Shown: positions 14,811 to 24,264, counted from the stretch's first letter. The stretch: 29,793 bases of DNA from CAZOVB01 sp964583095 (GCA_964583095.1 CAZOVB010000055.1:1-29793); one strand, 5' to 3'. Program-made: numbers and translations. Notes: generated from the letters alone by a model not told the origin.

Positions 14811-16001
14811 ATGTCCAGGCAGAGAGCAATCCACCAGGAGATCGAATCGTACCTGCAAGCCGTCGCCTCTGAACTCTCGGAGATGACTGCCCAGGAGAAG
14901 GCCGATCTCCTGGAAGATCTCCGATCCCAGATCCATGACTCGCTTTCTTCCGGCGATCCGCAGCGCGCATCGTTGGAAGAGGTCCGGGAGGTCCTTGCGT
15001 CAATGGATTCCCCCGAGAGATACGGCCGGGAGGCATCGGGCCAGTGCAGGCAAGCTTGGCAGGCCAAGATGCACAGCGGGGGCCCGAGGCGCCTTGGCCG
15101 GCGGGCAGGGCTCCTGGCAGGAGCAGCGCTTCTCATTGCTGCGACGGGGTTGGGCCTTGCGGTCCTGGGTCGAGGTCGTGACTCGGACAAGCCGGAGTCG
15201 GATCCCATCCGCTACGAGATCCCGGCCTCCTTCAAGCAGGGCAAAACCTACCGGATCCAGTCTGCGGACTTCGTTCGTCTGCTCGAGGGCCCCGGCAGCG
15301 GGCCCTGGGGCCGAATCCAACTGCTTGTAGAAAACGTGTTGCCGACTCATGAAGGTGGCAAGGATCTGGACGTTCGCATCGAACGGATCTCCGGCAGCCT
15401 TATGAGCGAAACCGATGTCCGGGAGCATTTCAATGACCTGGGACTTGCCATGTCCTTTGGCTGCACGCTCTCGAAATCGGGAAGCCTGGTAAGCGTTACC
15501 CCTCACGCTCAAGACAGCCAGGCCCTGGAACCTGCTCTGCTGCGACAAGCCCAGGATCCGGACGCATCGACACATTTTGCCCATCTGTCACGTTACTGCT
15601 GCGAGGTCTTCGCCTTTGCCCCGACAGGAAAGGTCGGCATCGGGGACTGCTGGACGGCAGAGGTCGATCGGTTCAGCCTGATCTACGTCCTTGCCGTGCC
15701 GGTCAGTGGCAAGGTTGTCTGCACGCTGGAAGAGGTCGCCAACGATGAATCGGGGGGCCCCCGGGGGATTGTCACGATCCGCATGGCACCCACCGCTGCC
15801 CGGGCTGTCGACGACCATGGAAACCGACTTGCCGGGCAGATGGAGCTTCAGGGCAGACTGGAATACGACCTGACCTCGGGAGACCTGGCCGAATCGGAGA
15901 TCCTTCTCAAGATCGACCTGGACAAAGAGGGCTCGCTCGAAATCGAGCGACATCTGAGTTGCCGCGAGATTCAGTCACCCCCCACTCTCAGGCCGATGTG
16001 A
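14811..16001 (+). CDS. HAAS-domain membrane protein, PadR partner
   Basis: A 396-residue protein. Residues about 5-75 form the helical HAAS/DUF1700-type domain (IESYLQAVASELSEMTAQEK, ADLLEDLRSQIHDSL, EEVREVLASMDSPERYG), typical of membrane partners of PadR regulators. One transmembrane helix follows at about residues 97-119 (LLAGAALLIAATGLGLAVLG). The remaining 275 residues are probably extracytoplasmic and beta-rich, and I do not recognise them. GAAGGGATAA precedes the ATG. By analogy with known PadR/HAAS pairs, the cytoplasmic HAAS domain may transmit a state of the outer domain or membrane. The ligand is unknown. The gene has its own promoter with a palindromic operator overlapping the -10. 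Confidence 0.75.
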   Translation: MSRQRAIHQEIESYLQAVASELSEMTAQEKADLLEDLRSQIHDSLSSGDPQRASLEEVREVLASMDSPERYGREASGQCRQAWQAKMHSGGPRRLGRRAGLLAGAALLIAATGLGLAVLGRGRDSDKPESDPIRYEIPASFKQGKTYRIQSADFVRLLEGPGSGPWGRIQLLVENVLPTHEGGKDLDVRIERISGSLMSETDVREHFNDLGLAMSFGCTLSKSGSLVSVTPHAQDSQALEPALLRQAQDPDASTHFAHLSRYCCEVFAFAPTGKVGIGDCWTAEVDRFSLIYVLAVPVSGKVVCTLEEVANDESGGPRGIVTIRMAPTAARAVDDHGNRLAGQMELQGRLEYDLTSGDLAESEILLKIDLDKEGSLEIERHLSCREIQSPPTLRPM

Positions 16002-16157
16002 AAGGGGTCTGCTCCTAAGGGTTCAAGAGGTGCGTAACGCACAGGGGGAAATCGGCCTCCAGCGAGGCGATGAAAAGTCGCAGGAATTCTGCGCAAGGGG
16101 TTTGTGGGTGGATATATTGCTGGAACTGGAAAGGTTTGTCAGCGGAAAGGGCTTTTC

Positions 16158-17384
16158 ATGGATCGTTTCATGCTGCTTGTGTGTGCAGGGGTTCTGGTGG
16201 TGGGGGGTTGCTACACCACGTCGGATCGCGAACGGATCGACGAGTTTCGGGCCGAGGTGCGAGACATCGAGCATGCCCAGGGCCGAATCATCGCCTTCTA
16301 TCCCGTCCAGCAGACACTGATCGGAGCTCTTCAAAAGGAGCCGGCCCTTCAAAGCTTCCGCCTGAGCCTGGTTCCCGCCCAGCGGGAAATCCGCTTCGGG
16401 ACCCGGCCCGTCATGCAATGCAAGCTGGTGTGCAGTACCGGCAGCAGCGATGAGCGGTTCGGTCTGGCCGTGGCCTGGGCGTTCCGGGAGGCGTGCGACC
16501 GCGTGGGCCTGGAGATCATCAAGATCGAGGAGCCCATCGAATACTCCGGCCAGTGGGCCTTGCAGGCCCAATTGGAAGTCCCGGGCAAAGAAGCACTTCA
16601 CCCCATTGCGGCCTCGCGGGAAGAGCCGCACACTTATCAGCCCGATCATCTCATCGAGCCGATGGAGGTCTCTTTTGCCCCCTGGGTGATGGTCCGTGGG
16701 AAGGATCCGAGTCAGCCGGTCCCGCCGGTTTCGATCAGCCGCGAAGACTACCGGCGACTGCTCGATGCCCTGAAGGCGGACGGTCCCGACTCGGCCAGGA
16801 GCGTACTGCCCGGTTACCAGTGGGTGCCCATGGTCTTCGACCGGGGCGATGAGGAGATGAATGGCTGGGAGCCGCAGCTCAAGGAGAGATACAAGCTGGA
16901 CAATGACTCCGGGCCCAGCCCGGCCTACGGGATTAACTTGCCGGAGCAAGCCTTCTTCTGCCTGATTCCGAGCAAGGAGGATCGCCCGTCGACGCGGAAG
17001 GATGCTACCAATCGCGTGCGGCTTCTGGCGGCCGGCAAGGCGGTGGTATTTGAGAAGCCCGTGGTCCAGATTGTCGTGGAAAATCTTTCGATGCCGGTGC
17101 CCTTTGCCTGGGACTCCGAGCTCCGTGTCAAGGAGCGCAAAGAGGCCCCTACCAACCCGGTGCTGATTCTGGGCAACGGGCGGGCCTTGGGCAAGCTGGC
17201 TACGTGGGGTATCAGCGAAGGTCCTCGACAGATGCTCAAGGACGGCCTGATCTCGGGGTTGCCCAAGGAGCCGGGAGACAGCGACAACCAGCACGCCCTG
17301 TTGATCATCGGGGTTTTCGGCGAATCTGCAGCGACCACGTTGGCTCGCAACCTACGCGCGAGCGTAGTCCTCTGTGACCATTGA
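16158..17384 (+). CDS. predicted lipoprotein of unknown function
   Basis: A 408-residue protein with a lipoprotein signal peptide. It starts MDRFMLLVCAGVLVVGGC, with the lipobox cysteine at residue 18. It is therefore probably anchored to a membrane on its outer face. The rest is soluble and matches no family I know. A hydrophobic strand near the end (QHALLIIGVFGESAATTLAR) may be part of the fold core. I chose the ATG at 16158 because GGAAAGG lies 8-14 nt upstream and it places the lipobox correctly; an in-frame ATG at 16104 would spoil the signal peptide. The 156-bp gap before it suggests it is not in the HAAS transcript. Confidence 0.7.
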   Translation: MDRFMLLVCAGVLVVGGCYTTSDRERIDEFRAEVRDIEHAQGRIIAFYPVQQTLIGALQKEPALQSFRLSLVPAQREIRFGTRPVMQCKLVCSTGSSDERFGLAVAWAFREACDRVGLEIIKIEEPIEYSGQWALQAQLEVPGKEALHPIAASREEPHTYQPDHLIEPMEVSFAPWVMVRGKDPSQPVPPVSISREDYRRLLDALKADGPDSARSVLPGYQWVPMVFDRGDEEMNGWEPQLKERYKLDNDSGPSPAYGINLPEQAFFCLIPSKEDRPSTRKDATNRVRLLAAGKAVVFEKPVVQIVVENLSMPVPFAWDSELRVKERKEAPTNPVLILGNGRALGKLATWGISEGPRQMLKDGLISGLPKEPGDSDNQHALLIIGVFGESAATTLARNLRASVVLCDH

Positions 17385-17553
17385 CAGTGCCGGAGGCTCG
17401 CCCCGGCGACGGGGCAAACGGATCGGAAAGCGGGTCGGGAAAGGCGCTTGATTCGTCTTTGACAGGGGCCGAAAATGGCGGGCAGGACCAGTGGCAGCGG
17501 CGGGGAGATCCTGCCGGCCCGGTCCGTCTGTTTCCTTCGCCCCAGGAGCCCGC

Positions 17554-17937
17554 ATGAAGACCAAAGGGCAAATCGAAGCCCAGTTGAGCGATGCCGTTGT
17601 CAAGTTCGAGCGCGAGTACATGGGCCGAGGCCCCGAGGAGACCCGAAGCTATCTGCTGGGGGACATGATTCTCGTTCGGCTGCGGGGGGTGCTCACCCCG
17701 GCTGAGAAGCTGCTTGCCCAGTCGTCTGAATATGCCGAAGGAGGCCACCTGGTCAAGCAGGTACGGATGCAGCTTCTGGAAAAGGCCCGTTCGCTGCTGG
17801 AAGCGATTGTCAGCGATATCACAGGCCGGGGCGTGGTGAGTCTGCACACGGATATCAGCACCCGAACCGGCGAGAGGATCATCGTCTGGACGCTGGATGG
17901 CTGCGTGCAGTGCCGCAAGGAAGGTTCCCACCGGTAG
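17554..17937 (+). CDS. DUF2294/MpsC-like protein
   Basis: A 127-residue protein matching the DUF2294 family, also named MpsC after the membrane-potential-generating MpsABC system of Staphylococcus. Its opening MKTKGQIEAQLSDAVVKFER and the following YMGRGPEETRSYLLGDMI are characteristic, as is LVRLRGVLTPAEKLL. A C-terminal IIVWTLDG strand completes the fold. AGGAG lies just upstream of the ATG at 17554, which is also where the family begins; an in-frame start at 17491 is not needed. No mpsA or mpsB homologue lies in the window, so a role in ion translocation is not implied. The protein looks soluble. Confidence 0.88.
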   Translation: MKTKGQIEAQLSDAVVKFEREYMGRGPEETRSYLLGDMILVRLRGVLTPAEKLLAQSSEYAEGGHLVKQVRMQLLEKARSLLEAIVSDITGRGVVSLHTDISTRTGERIIVWTLDGCVQCRKEGSHR

Positions 17938-17964
17938 CCGGCAAGGCCACCCCCGGCCGGTTAC

Positions 17965-17988
17965 CGGGCCCTGTATTGTCCGGGCCCG
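17965..17988. terminator. candidate bidirectional hairpin between convergent genes
   Basis: CGGGCCC (17965-17971) and GGGCCCG (17982-17988) form a perfect 7-bp GC stem with a 10-nt loop in the 52-bp gap between two convergent genes. There is no T-tract, so intrinsic termination is uncertain. Confidence 0.4.
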
Positions 17989-17989
17989 A

Positions 17990-20254
17990 TCAGTCGGATT
18001 TCTGCGCTTGAGCCTGCGCCATCTGCTCCCGGAGAGAGCGTACCTGGTTGCGGGCCTGGCGAAGCTGCTGGGAAGAGACCTCGTGCTCGGACCACCTCCA
18101 GCGGTAATAGAGGTCTGTCAGTTCGCGGAAGTCATCGGTCGGGATGGCAAGCTCGGCCTGGGCCTTTTGGGCGATTTCCTCCAGTGTCTGCCGCGGCTCC
18201 CAGTGCAGATCGTATCTCTCCAGCAGGCCAAGCAGATCCACCAGGAACCGGGGCAGGTTTCGATAGCTCCTCTGCCAGGGTTTTCGAACGACGTGCCGGC
18301 TCTTGAGGAAACGGTAGCCCCACCGCAACAGGAAGGGAGTGGCAAAGAGCACAATGGCCCCGATGAGCGAGAGGATGATGTCTTCGATTCCGCCCCTCAA
18401 GGCCCCGCGAATCACATCCCACACCGACAGGAAGAACCCCTCGATTCGGTCGAAGAACCCGCCCCCGGCCAGGAAGACCCAGGCGGCCAACCGATCGCGG
18501 GAGTTTTCATCGAAGGAAAGCACATTCCGGTTCCACCAGTATTCCACGGACTCCCACCATCGCAAGGCCCCGGCCATGAAATCGTCCCCGTCCAGGTCCT
18601 CTGTGCTTGGGGGCGTCGCGTCGATAATCTGCCAGTCCATCGCGGTGGTATAGACTTCCGACCAGGCGTGGGCGTCGCTCTCGCGGATAAGGGTCCATTG
18701 CTCCTCCGGGGGCGGACTGACCAGGAATCCCGCGACCAGACGGCTGGGCACACCCAGGGAAGAACACATCGCCACGTGGGCTGAAGCGAAGTATTCGCAG
18801 TGTCCGCTTCGGGTAGAGAAGAGGAAGTCTTCCAGGGCGTCGGCCTGGGGGTCCACATTGTTCAGGTCGAGGGTATAGGTGCATCGCTGTTTGAGACGCT
18901 CGGCGATCCTGCGGGCAATTGCCAGGTTTCTGCGGCCCAGGTCTTCCTGATCCCGGATCGGCATCTCCATCAGGTCCCGGCACCATTGGCGGGCCAGGGA
19001 TCTGACCCGGGGCGTTACTTTCACATTGGCAGGCTGGGGCCACTTGGACCGAACCTGCCCCAGGTATCTGCGTCTTTTCAGGTCCAGGGGCCTGTCCCAG
19101 ATAACGGCTTTGTAGGTGACCGGTGCCTGCCTCGATCGGTTGGCGCGGAGCTTGGGCAGGAAGGAGGGGCCCAGAACCACCTGGCCATCCGGGCTCTGGA
19201 CCGAAATGGCCGGGTAGCTCAAGAAGACATGCGGCAGCAGCGTCCGATCCATTTCCACTTCCTGGGTGTAGGATCCCAGCAGCATGGAAACGGGGCTTGG
19301 ATACGGCCTGTATTCGTGTGAAGACTGGGACCACCTGCCATTTGAAAACGAATCGAACACCATACCCCGCAGATAGGTAGCCTCCAGGCCGGGAGAGGCC
19401 CCGTGGCGGTTCTCCATGCGCATTCTTCCCACTACGACATCCGATTCATAGATCCGCTGCTTGCGTCCGAGGAGGATCTCGGAAGAAAAGCCGGTAATCG
19501 AATCCGGATCCTCCCGCAAGGCCTGGCTGTCGAAGAGGTCTCCGGTCCCGATCTCAAGCCGCGGAGCCACGATGAACATCCCGACCCCGGCCAGAAGCAG
19601 AACCGTCACCGCGCCGATGGTTCGGCCCAGCAGCGCCCGGCCCGGCCAGCCCCGGGCGGTATTGCGGGCGATCTTCCGGGCATCCAGCGGAGCCGACTCG
19701 CTCGAAAGCTTCTCCTTGGCCACCCGGTCCAGTCCCGTCTTGAGCACCAGGACCATGGCGGTATAGCTGCCCAGGAACATCCAGAAAACCGCGACCATCA
19801 GAAGCCAGGGCCCGTCGTTGATCACCGAGGCCGTGATCATCAGCATCAGTGAAAGCAGAACCATCTGCGTGTAGTCGCGATTGCCCTTCTTCTCCAGGAG
19901 CTTGCAGATCAACACGAGCATGACGTAGCGGCCCAGGGCCAGAATCAGCAGTCGATCAGTGAAGAACACATCAAAAACAAGCACAGCCGTGGCCACCAGA
20001 ACGCCAATATTCACCAGCCAGCGCTGTACAAAGACCTCCCGCCGGCGGAGCATCGCCCACCCGTTGATCCCCAGGGCGACCAGAAGCCCCAGGTAGTGGA
20101 CAACCGGCAATTGGGCACGATCCAGGAAAGAAACGGCCATCTGTGCAAAGAAGAAGCTTCCCGCAGCCAGGAAGATCAGCCAACCCAGGGGCATCTCCAG
20201 GCGCCGCCTCTGAAGCATCGCCACATCCGCAGTGGACCAGTTCTCAATCGGCAT
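17990..20254 (-). CDS. TgpA-type membrane transglutaminase (DUF3488 plus transglutaminase-like domain)
   Basis: A 754-residue protein. The N-terminal region has several transmembrane helices (about residues 20-215), with the DUF3488-like stretch GRYVMLVLICKLLEKKGNRD and following helices. The periplasmic transglutaminase-like domain carries a complete Cys-His-Asp triad: C486 in SGHCEYFAS, H529 in DAHAWSEVY and D545 in IIDATPP. Another membrane helix (about 620-645, DIILSLIGAIVLFATPFLLR) precedes a cytoplasmic DUF4129-like tail with a YYRWRW motif. Translation starts at 20254 behind a near-perfect Shine-Dalgarno, AGGAGGTGATC, embedded in the last codons of the DUF58 gene (11-nt overlap). It belongs to the moxR-DUF58-tgpA operon, and its substrates are unknown. 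Confidence 0.93.
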   Translation of the reverse strand: MPIENWSTADVAMLQRRRLEMPLGWLIFLAAGSFFFAQMAVSFLDRAQLPVVHYLGLLVALGINGWAMLRRREVFVQRWLVNIGVLVATAVLVFDVFFTDRLLILALGRYVMLVLICKLLEKKGNRDYTQMVLLSLMLMITASVINDGPWLLMVAVFWMFLGSYTAMVLVLKTGLDRVAKEKLSSESAPLDARKIARNTARGWPGRALLGRTIGAVTVLLLAGVGMFIVAPRLEIGTGDLFDSQALREDPDSITGFSSEILLGRKQRIYESDVVVGRMRMENRHGASPGLEATYLRGMVFDSFSNGRWSQSSHEYRPYPSPVSMLLGSYTQEVEMDRTLLPHVFLSYPAISVQSPDGQVVLGPSFLPKLRANRSRQAPVTYKAVIWDRPLDLKRRRYLGQVRSKWPQPANVKVTPRVRSLARQWCRDLMEMPIRDQEDLGRRNLAIARRIAERLKQRCTYTLDLNNVDPQADALEDFLFSTRSGHCEYFASAHVAMCSSLGVPSRLVAGFLVSPPPEEQWTLIRESDAHAWSEVYTTAMDWQIIDATPPSTEDLDGDDFMAGALRWWESVEYWWNRNVLSFDENSRDRLAAWVFLAGGGFFDRIEGFFLSVWDVIRGALRGGIEDIILSLIGAIVLFATPFLLRWGYRFLKSRHVVRKPWQRSYRNLPRFLVDLLGLLERYDLHWEPRQTLEEIAQKAQAELAIPTDDFRELTDLYYRWRWSEHEVSSQQLRQARNQVRSLREQMAQAQAQKSD

Positions 20255-21416
20255 GGGCGATCACCTCCTGCCCACCAGCCCCATCGTCGGCGAAGAACGC
20301 GTCGAGCCTCTCGGGCGTCAGCAGGGTCAGGCCCTGGCATCGACCATGAAGAAGCGGCAATTGAGACGATCCACCCACGTCCTCTTCCGTGGAGATCACA
20401 ACCACCTGTGCCTGATTGAGTGCCTTGGGCCCCACGGTGCTGATCATCTCATCCAGTTGTACCTCGCACGTGCCCGAATGAAGGGCTAAATGATCCAGGC
20501 AGCTTCGCATCTGTCCAAGTCCCGCCCCGGCCCGGAGGTACACCCGTTGGCTGCCGTCGCCCAAAGCCAGTCCCACCTGGTATTCGCGAACAAAGGCTTG
20601 ATCGATCAGCGTAGCCGCAAAGCGAAGGAGCCTTTCGAACCCCTGAGGCCCGGCCTTTTCTGCCGACGCTCCCAGCAGCACCAGAAGCATGTCCGGATTG
20701 GGCTTGGACATCTCCCGGACGATGAGCTTGCCGTTGACGCTCCTGCGCCACGCGATCCATCGGGGGTCGTCTCCGAACCGGTACTCGCGAAGACCGAAGA
20801 ATTCATCCTGCCCCCCCTTTGTATCGCTGGGGGCCGCCCGAGAGCAATGGGCCGCCCCGCGACGCAGGAGATCGATCTTCAGTTCCCCCCGCCGGGGCCA
20901 GATGACCATGTTCGAGCGCTCGTTGATCCTCCGCCGGGTTCGTATCAGCCAGAAGGGGTAGCGGGTCTCAATCCGCATGCCCGGCAGGCGCAGCCTGCCC
21001 CGCTTGCGGGGGATGAAGCGTCCTCCCGACCGGAAGGCCCCCCGCGCGGGCAACTGGAGGCAGAACCCTCCGGCCGATTCCACATGCCGCGTGCGGATCT
21101 CCTCGATGCTCAGGCCCAGGCAGGTTCCGCGCGAGCGGGTGTTCTTCAGGTAGTAGCCCATGTGGACCGGCTGATCCTGCCAGGCGCGGTCCGGGACGTT
21201 GCGGTGCAGCCGAACCGGAGCGATCATCCAGTGGGAAAGGAAGATGGAAAGCACGGCCGCCCCCAGCATGGCCCCCGAAAGCAGGAACATGAACGGGGCA
21301 TGGGTGGTCATGGCGGCCATGCCCACCGCGATGGCTGCCGACAGGGACGCCCAGCCCAGCACGGTCGGCCGGATGCTGATTTCCCCCAGGACGTGGGCTG
21401 TCTTCTTTCGGGGCAC
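20244..21416 (-). CDS. DUF58-domain protein
   Basis: A 390-residue protein with two N-terminal transmembrane helices (about residues 18-60). The DUF58 signature is clear: FGLREYRFGDDPRWIAWRRS then KLIVREM, around residues 215-245. A degenerate vWA-like C-terminal half follows (DMLLVLLGAS). DUF58 proteins are partners of MoxR AAA+ ATPases and TgpA transglutaminases at the membrane. The start is a GTG at 21416 sharing one base with the TAG of the moxR gene (TAGTG), so the two are translationally coupled. The end overlaps the tgpA start by 11 nt. Confidence 0.92.
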   Translation of the reverse strand: MPRKKTAHVLGEISIRPTVLGWASLSAAIAVGMAAMTTHAPFMFLLSGAMLGAAVLSIFLSHWMIAPVRLHRNVPDRAWQDQPVHMGYYLKNTRSRGTCLGLSIEEIRTRHVESAGGFCLQLPARGAFRSGGRFIPRKRGRLRLPGMRIETRYPFWLIRTRRRINERSNMVIWPRRGELKIDLLRRGAAHCSRAAPSDTKGGQDEFFGLREYRFGDDPRWIAWRRSVNGKLIVREMSKPNPDMLLVLLGASAEKAGPQGFERLLRFAATLIDQAFVREYQVGLALGDGSQRVYLRAGAGLGQMRSCLDHLALHSGTCEVQLDEMISTVGPKALNQAQVVVISTEEDVGGSSQLPLLHGRCQGLTLLTPERLDAFFADDGAGGQEVIAHAD

Positions 21417-22342
21417 TACTGGGGGACCTCGACGGTCTGGAGGATCTTGTTGAACATTTCCCTCGTCCCGCGGCTCTGGGCCATTCCCCGGGCAACCAGG
21501 CGATGGGCGCAGACCTCCACGGCAAGATTCTTGACATCTTCCGGGATGACATAGTTGCGTCCCGAAACCAGGGCCATCGCCCTGGAAGCCTGCATCAGCG
21601 ACAGCGACGCCCGCGGGCTGAGGCCCACGTTGATCTGTTCATCCTGGCGGGTGGCCTCGGCAATCTGGAGAATGTAATCGACAATCGCTTCGTCCATCGT
21701 CACCGAGAAAACCTGCTCCTGGAGTTCGACGATCTGCTCGGGCTTGGCCACGGGCTTCAGGGAAGCCAGGCGGGTACGGAGCGGATCGATCCGCAGAATT
21801 TCCTTTTCCACGGTCTTGTCCGGGTATCCGATTTCCAGGCGCATCATGAAGCGATCCAACTGATTTTCGGGCAGAAAGTACGTTCCTTCGAAATCATAGG
21901 GGTTCTGGGTGGCCACAACCATAAAAGGCGGGCCCAGCGGGAAGGTCTGACCATCGGCGCTGACCTGGGCTTCGTTCATCGCCTCCAGCAGGGCGGATTG
22001 CGTCCGGGGGGTCGTGCGGTTGATCTCGTCGGCCAGGAGGATCTCGGCGAAGATGGGCCCCTTCCGGAAGACGAACTGCCCGGTCTGGGAATCATAAACG
22101 CTCACGCCCAGGACATCGCTGGGAAGCAGGTCGGGGGTCAACTGGATGCGGTTGAAGCGGCAGTCGATGCTGGCGGCCAGGGCGCGGCTCAGCAAGGTCT
22201 TGCCCACGCCCGGGACGTCTTCGAGGAGTATGTGGCCACGGGCGAGCAAGGCCACCAGAACCTTGTTGACGGTTTCGGACTTTCCGATCAGGACCGACTC
22301 GATGTTCCTGGTCAGACGCGTAAGAATTTCATTGGGTTCCAT
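21416..22342 (-). CDS. MoxR-family AAA+ ATPase
   Basis: A 308-residue AAA+ protein of the MoxR family. Walker A is EDVPGVGKT at residues 41-49, Walker B ILLADEINR with D105/E106. The conserved ATQNPYDFEGTYFLPENQLD follows, with FMM next (sensor/arginine-finger region). The C-terminal lid contains LSPRASLSLMQASRAMALVS. MoxR ATPases act as chaperone-like factors that activate or mature vWA-type partners, here probably the DUF58 and TgpA proteins encoded next. GGGAAG precedes the ATG at 22342. It is the first gene of the minus-strand operon and is divergent from ribE, with a 179-bp shared upstream interval. Confidence 0.95.
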   Translation of the reverse strand: MEPNEILTRLTRNIESVLIGKSETVNKVLVALLARGHILLEDVPGVGKTLLSRALAASIDCRFNRIQLTPDLLPSDVLGVSVYDSQTGQFVFRKGPIFAEILLADEINRTTPRTQSALLEAMNEAQVSADGQTFPLGPPFMVVATQNPYDFEGTYFLPENQLDRFMMRLEIGYPDKTVEKEILRIDPLRTRLASLKPVAKPEQIVELQEQVFSVTMDEAIVDYILQIAEATRQDEQINVGLSPRASLSLMQASRAMALVSGRNYVIPEDVKNLAVEVCAHRLVARGMAQSRGTREMFNKILQTVEVPQ

Positions 22343-22521
22343 GGCGGCTTTCTTCCCGGTAGCTGGTTTTCTCTGGGCAATATCTTAGCGAATTGATACC
22401 TGTCGGGCCAGACAAGCTGTACAGGCAAAGGAAAATGGCCGAAGGACTTTTCCGGACTTTGAGAAGTTCGAACTCTTGAACGGTTTCGCCCTCAGCCCCT
22501 GGGCGGTATGATAGGCAGACG

Positions 22522-23163
22522 ATGTTTACCGGAATCATTGAACATGTTGGCACGGTTGAGCGAATCGACTCGACCCCGACGGGCAAGCGGCTGAGCCTGG
22601 ATCTTGGCCCCCTGACCGAGACCCTCTCCCCGGGCGACAGTGTCGCCGTCAACGGCGCCTGTCTTACCGCTTCTGACATTGGGGGGCCTGTGGCCGATTT
22701 CGATGTGGTGACCGAAACGCTTTCGTGCACCACCCTGGGCAGGCTCCAGCCGGGTTCCAAGGTGAACCTGGAACGTGCCCTGCCCGCATCAGGCCGCCTG
22801 GACGGACACCTCGTCCAGGGTCACGTGGACGGCATCGCCCGGGTGGATCGGATCGACCGGGCCGGGGGGCAGTGGAAGATCTTCTTCCAGGCATCGGCGG
22901 AGCTGACCGACCAGATGGTCGCCAAGGGTTCGGTGGCGATTGCCGGCGTTTCCTTGACGCTGGTGGATGTGGACTCTGCCGGCTTCAGCGTCGCTTTGAT
23001 CCCCACCACCCTCGGCCAGACCGCCCTGGCAGAGCTTTCGCCGGGCCAGGAAGTCAATATCGAGACCGATCTGATCGGCAAGTACGTCCGCAAGTTCCTC
23101 CAGGCAGGGGTGGGCAACCAGGGGATTTCCATGCAGAAATTGCGCGACGCGGGGTTTGCGTAA
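22522..23163 (+). CDS. ribE: riboflavin synthase, alpha subunit
   Basis: A 213-residue enzyme converting two 6,7-dimethyl-8-ribityllumazine molecules into riboflavin and a pyrimidinedione. It acts in the cytoplasm as the last step of riboflavin synthesis. It begins with the invariant MFTGIIEHVG and has two lumazine-binding repeats. The first contains VNGACLTA and the second GHLVQGHVDGIARV and a later GVSLTLVDVD. The length is standard for the family. The AGGCAG upstream is a weak ribosome binding site. A TATGAT at 22507-22512 lies only 9 bp before the ATG, so if it is a -10 element the mRNA would be nearly leaderless. No FMN riboswitch is visible and no other rib gene is nearby. pdxA follows immediately. 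Confidence 0.96.
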   Translation: MFTGIIEHVGTVERIDSTPTGKRLSLDLGPLTETLSPGDSVAVNGACLTASDIGGPVADFDVVTETLSCTTLGRLQPGSKVNLERALPASGRLDGHLVQGHVDGIARVDRIDRAGGQWKIFFQASAELTDQMVAKGSVAIAGVSLTLVDVDSAGFSVALIPTTLGQTALAELSPGQEVNIETDLIGKYVRKFLQAGVGNQGISMQKLRDAGFA

Positions 23164-23167
23164 ACCC

Positions 23168-24187
23168 ATGGCCCCCGAACGCAGACCCATTATCGGTATC
23201 AGCATGGGTGACCCCGGGGGGGTAGGCGCGGAGATTATCGTCAAGGCCCTGAGCGACCTGGATCTCAGGCGGCGCGGACGCTTCGTGGTTTTTGGCTTCT
23301 CCGAGCAACTGGCCTACACAGCCGACCAGTTGGAGTTGAACCTGCAGTTCCACCGCGACCATCACGAAGAGGTCCGGCGGCTTCCCCATGAGCGGGTGGT
23401 CCTGGATTACGATGAGATTGTTGTTCCCATCACCATGCCACGCGGGCCGAGTAAAATTGGAGGCCGATCGTCGATGGCCTTCGTGCAGGATTCGATCGAT
23501 GCAGCCCTGGCTGGCCACATCGACGCGCTGGTCACCGCGCCGATCTCCAAGACCTCCTGGGCGATGGCCGGTCATGCCCGCTGGCCGGGGCATACCGAAC
23601 TGCTGGCTTACAAGTGCAAGGCCCGTCACGTGGCGATGATGTTCGTCGCACCGCAGATCAAGGTGGTCCTGGCCACGATTCACACGTCCCTGATGAGTGT
23701 CCGGGACCGGTTCACCATCGGATGCGTTTTTAATCCGATCGATCTTTCCCACCATGCGCTGCGGGACTGGTTCGGAATCGAATCGCCGCGGATTCTGGTA
23801 GCGGGGCTCAATCCCCACGCCGGCGAAGACGGCCGATTCGGCGATGAGGAAACCCGCGTGATCGAACCGGCAATTCTGATGGCCCGGGAGGCGGGCATCG
23901 ATGTTGCGGGGCCTTTCCCGGGCGATACCATCTTTCTCCAGGCGATCCAGGGCAAGTGCGACTGCGTGGTGGCGATGTACCATGATCAGGGGCTCATCCC
24001 GGTCAAGCTGTTGGCCTGGCGCGAAGCGGTGAACCTCACCCTGGGCCTGCCGATCATCCGGACCAGTCCGGATCATGGAACGGCTTTCGACATTGCAGGC
24101 CGCGGAAAGGCCGACCCGGCCAGCATGATCGCATCGCTGCATCTGGCCTTGGATCTGGTCGAGAAACGCCCTGCCTCCCCGTCGTAG
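23168..24187 (+). CDS. pdxA: 4-hydroxythreonine-4-phosphate dehydrogenase
   Basis: A 339-residue NAD-dependent dehydrogenase of pyridoxal 5'-phosphate synthesis. It oxidises 4-phosphohydroxy-L-threonine in the cytoplasm and requires a divalent metal. Family motifs are all present: ISMGDPGGVGAEI at the N-terminus, TAPISKTSWAMAG, WPGHTELLA with a metal histidine, VLATIHTSLMSV, LNPHAGEDG, AMYHDQGLIPVK and RTSPDHGTAFDIAGRG. The ATG at 23168 is 5 nt after the ribE stop; a TTG at 23156 in the same frame would overlap ribE by 8 nt. The GGGG at 23151 is the only ribosome-binding-site candidate. It is probably co-transcribed with ribE. PdxA2-type paralogues act on other substrates, which cannot be excluded. 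Confidence 0.95.
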   Translation: MAPERRPIIGISMGDPGGVGAEIIVKALSDLDLRRRGRFVVFGFSEQLAYTADQLELNLQFHRDHHEEVRRLPHERVVLDYDEIVVPITMPRGPSKIGGRSSMAFVQDSIDAALAGHIDALVTAPISKTSWAMAGHARWPGHTELLAYKCKARHVAMMFVAPQIKVVLATIHTSLMSVRDRFTIGCVFNPIDLSHHALRDWFGIESPRILVAGLNPHAGEDGRFGDEETRVIEPAILMAREAGIDVAGPFPGDTIFLQAIQGKCDCVVAMYHDQGLIPVKLLAWREAVNLTLGLPIIRTSPDHGTAFDIAGRGKADPASMIASLHLALDLVEKRPASPS

Positions 24188-24264
24188 GACCCCCTTGGCT
24201 TGCCGAGCCCATCGGGTAGCTGTCTCTGCTGTGATCGGCTCGATCTCGCGACGCGATCCCTTCT

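Noticed and set aside
16030..16042. GTGCGTAACGCAC hairpin after the HAAS gene as a terminator
   Set aside because: Only a 5-bp stem and no T-tract; too short to support.
22465..22474. 10-bp palindrome AGTTCGAACT in the ribE/moxR divergent interval
   Set aside because: A single short palindrome without a second copy or a known regulator is likely chance.
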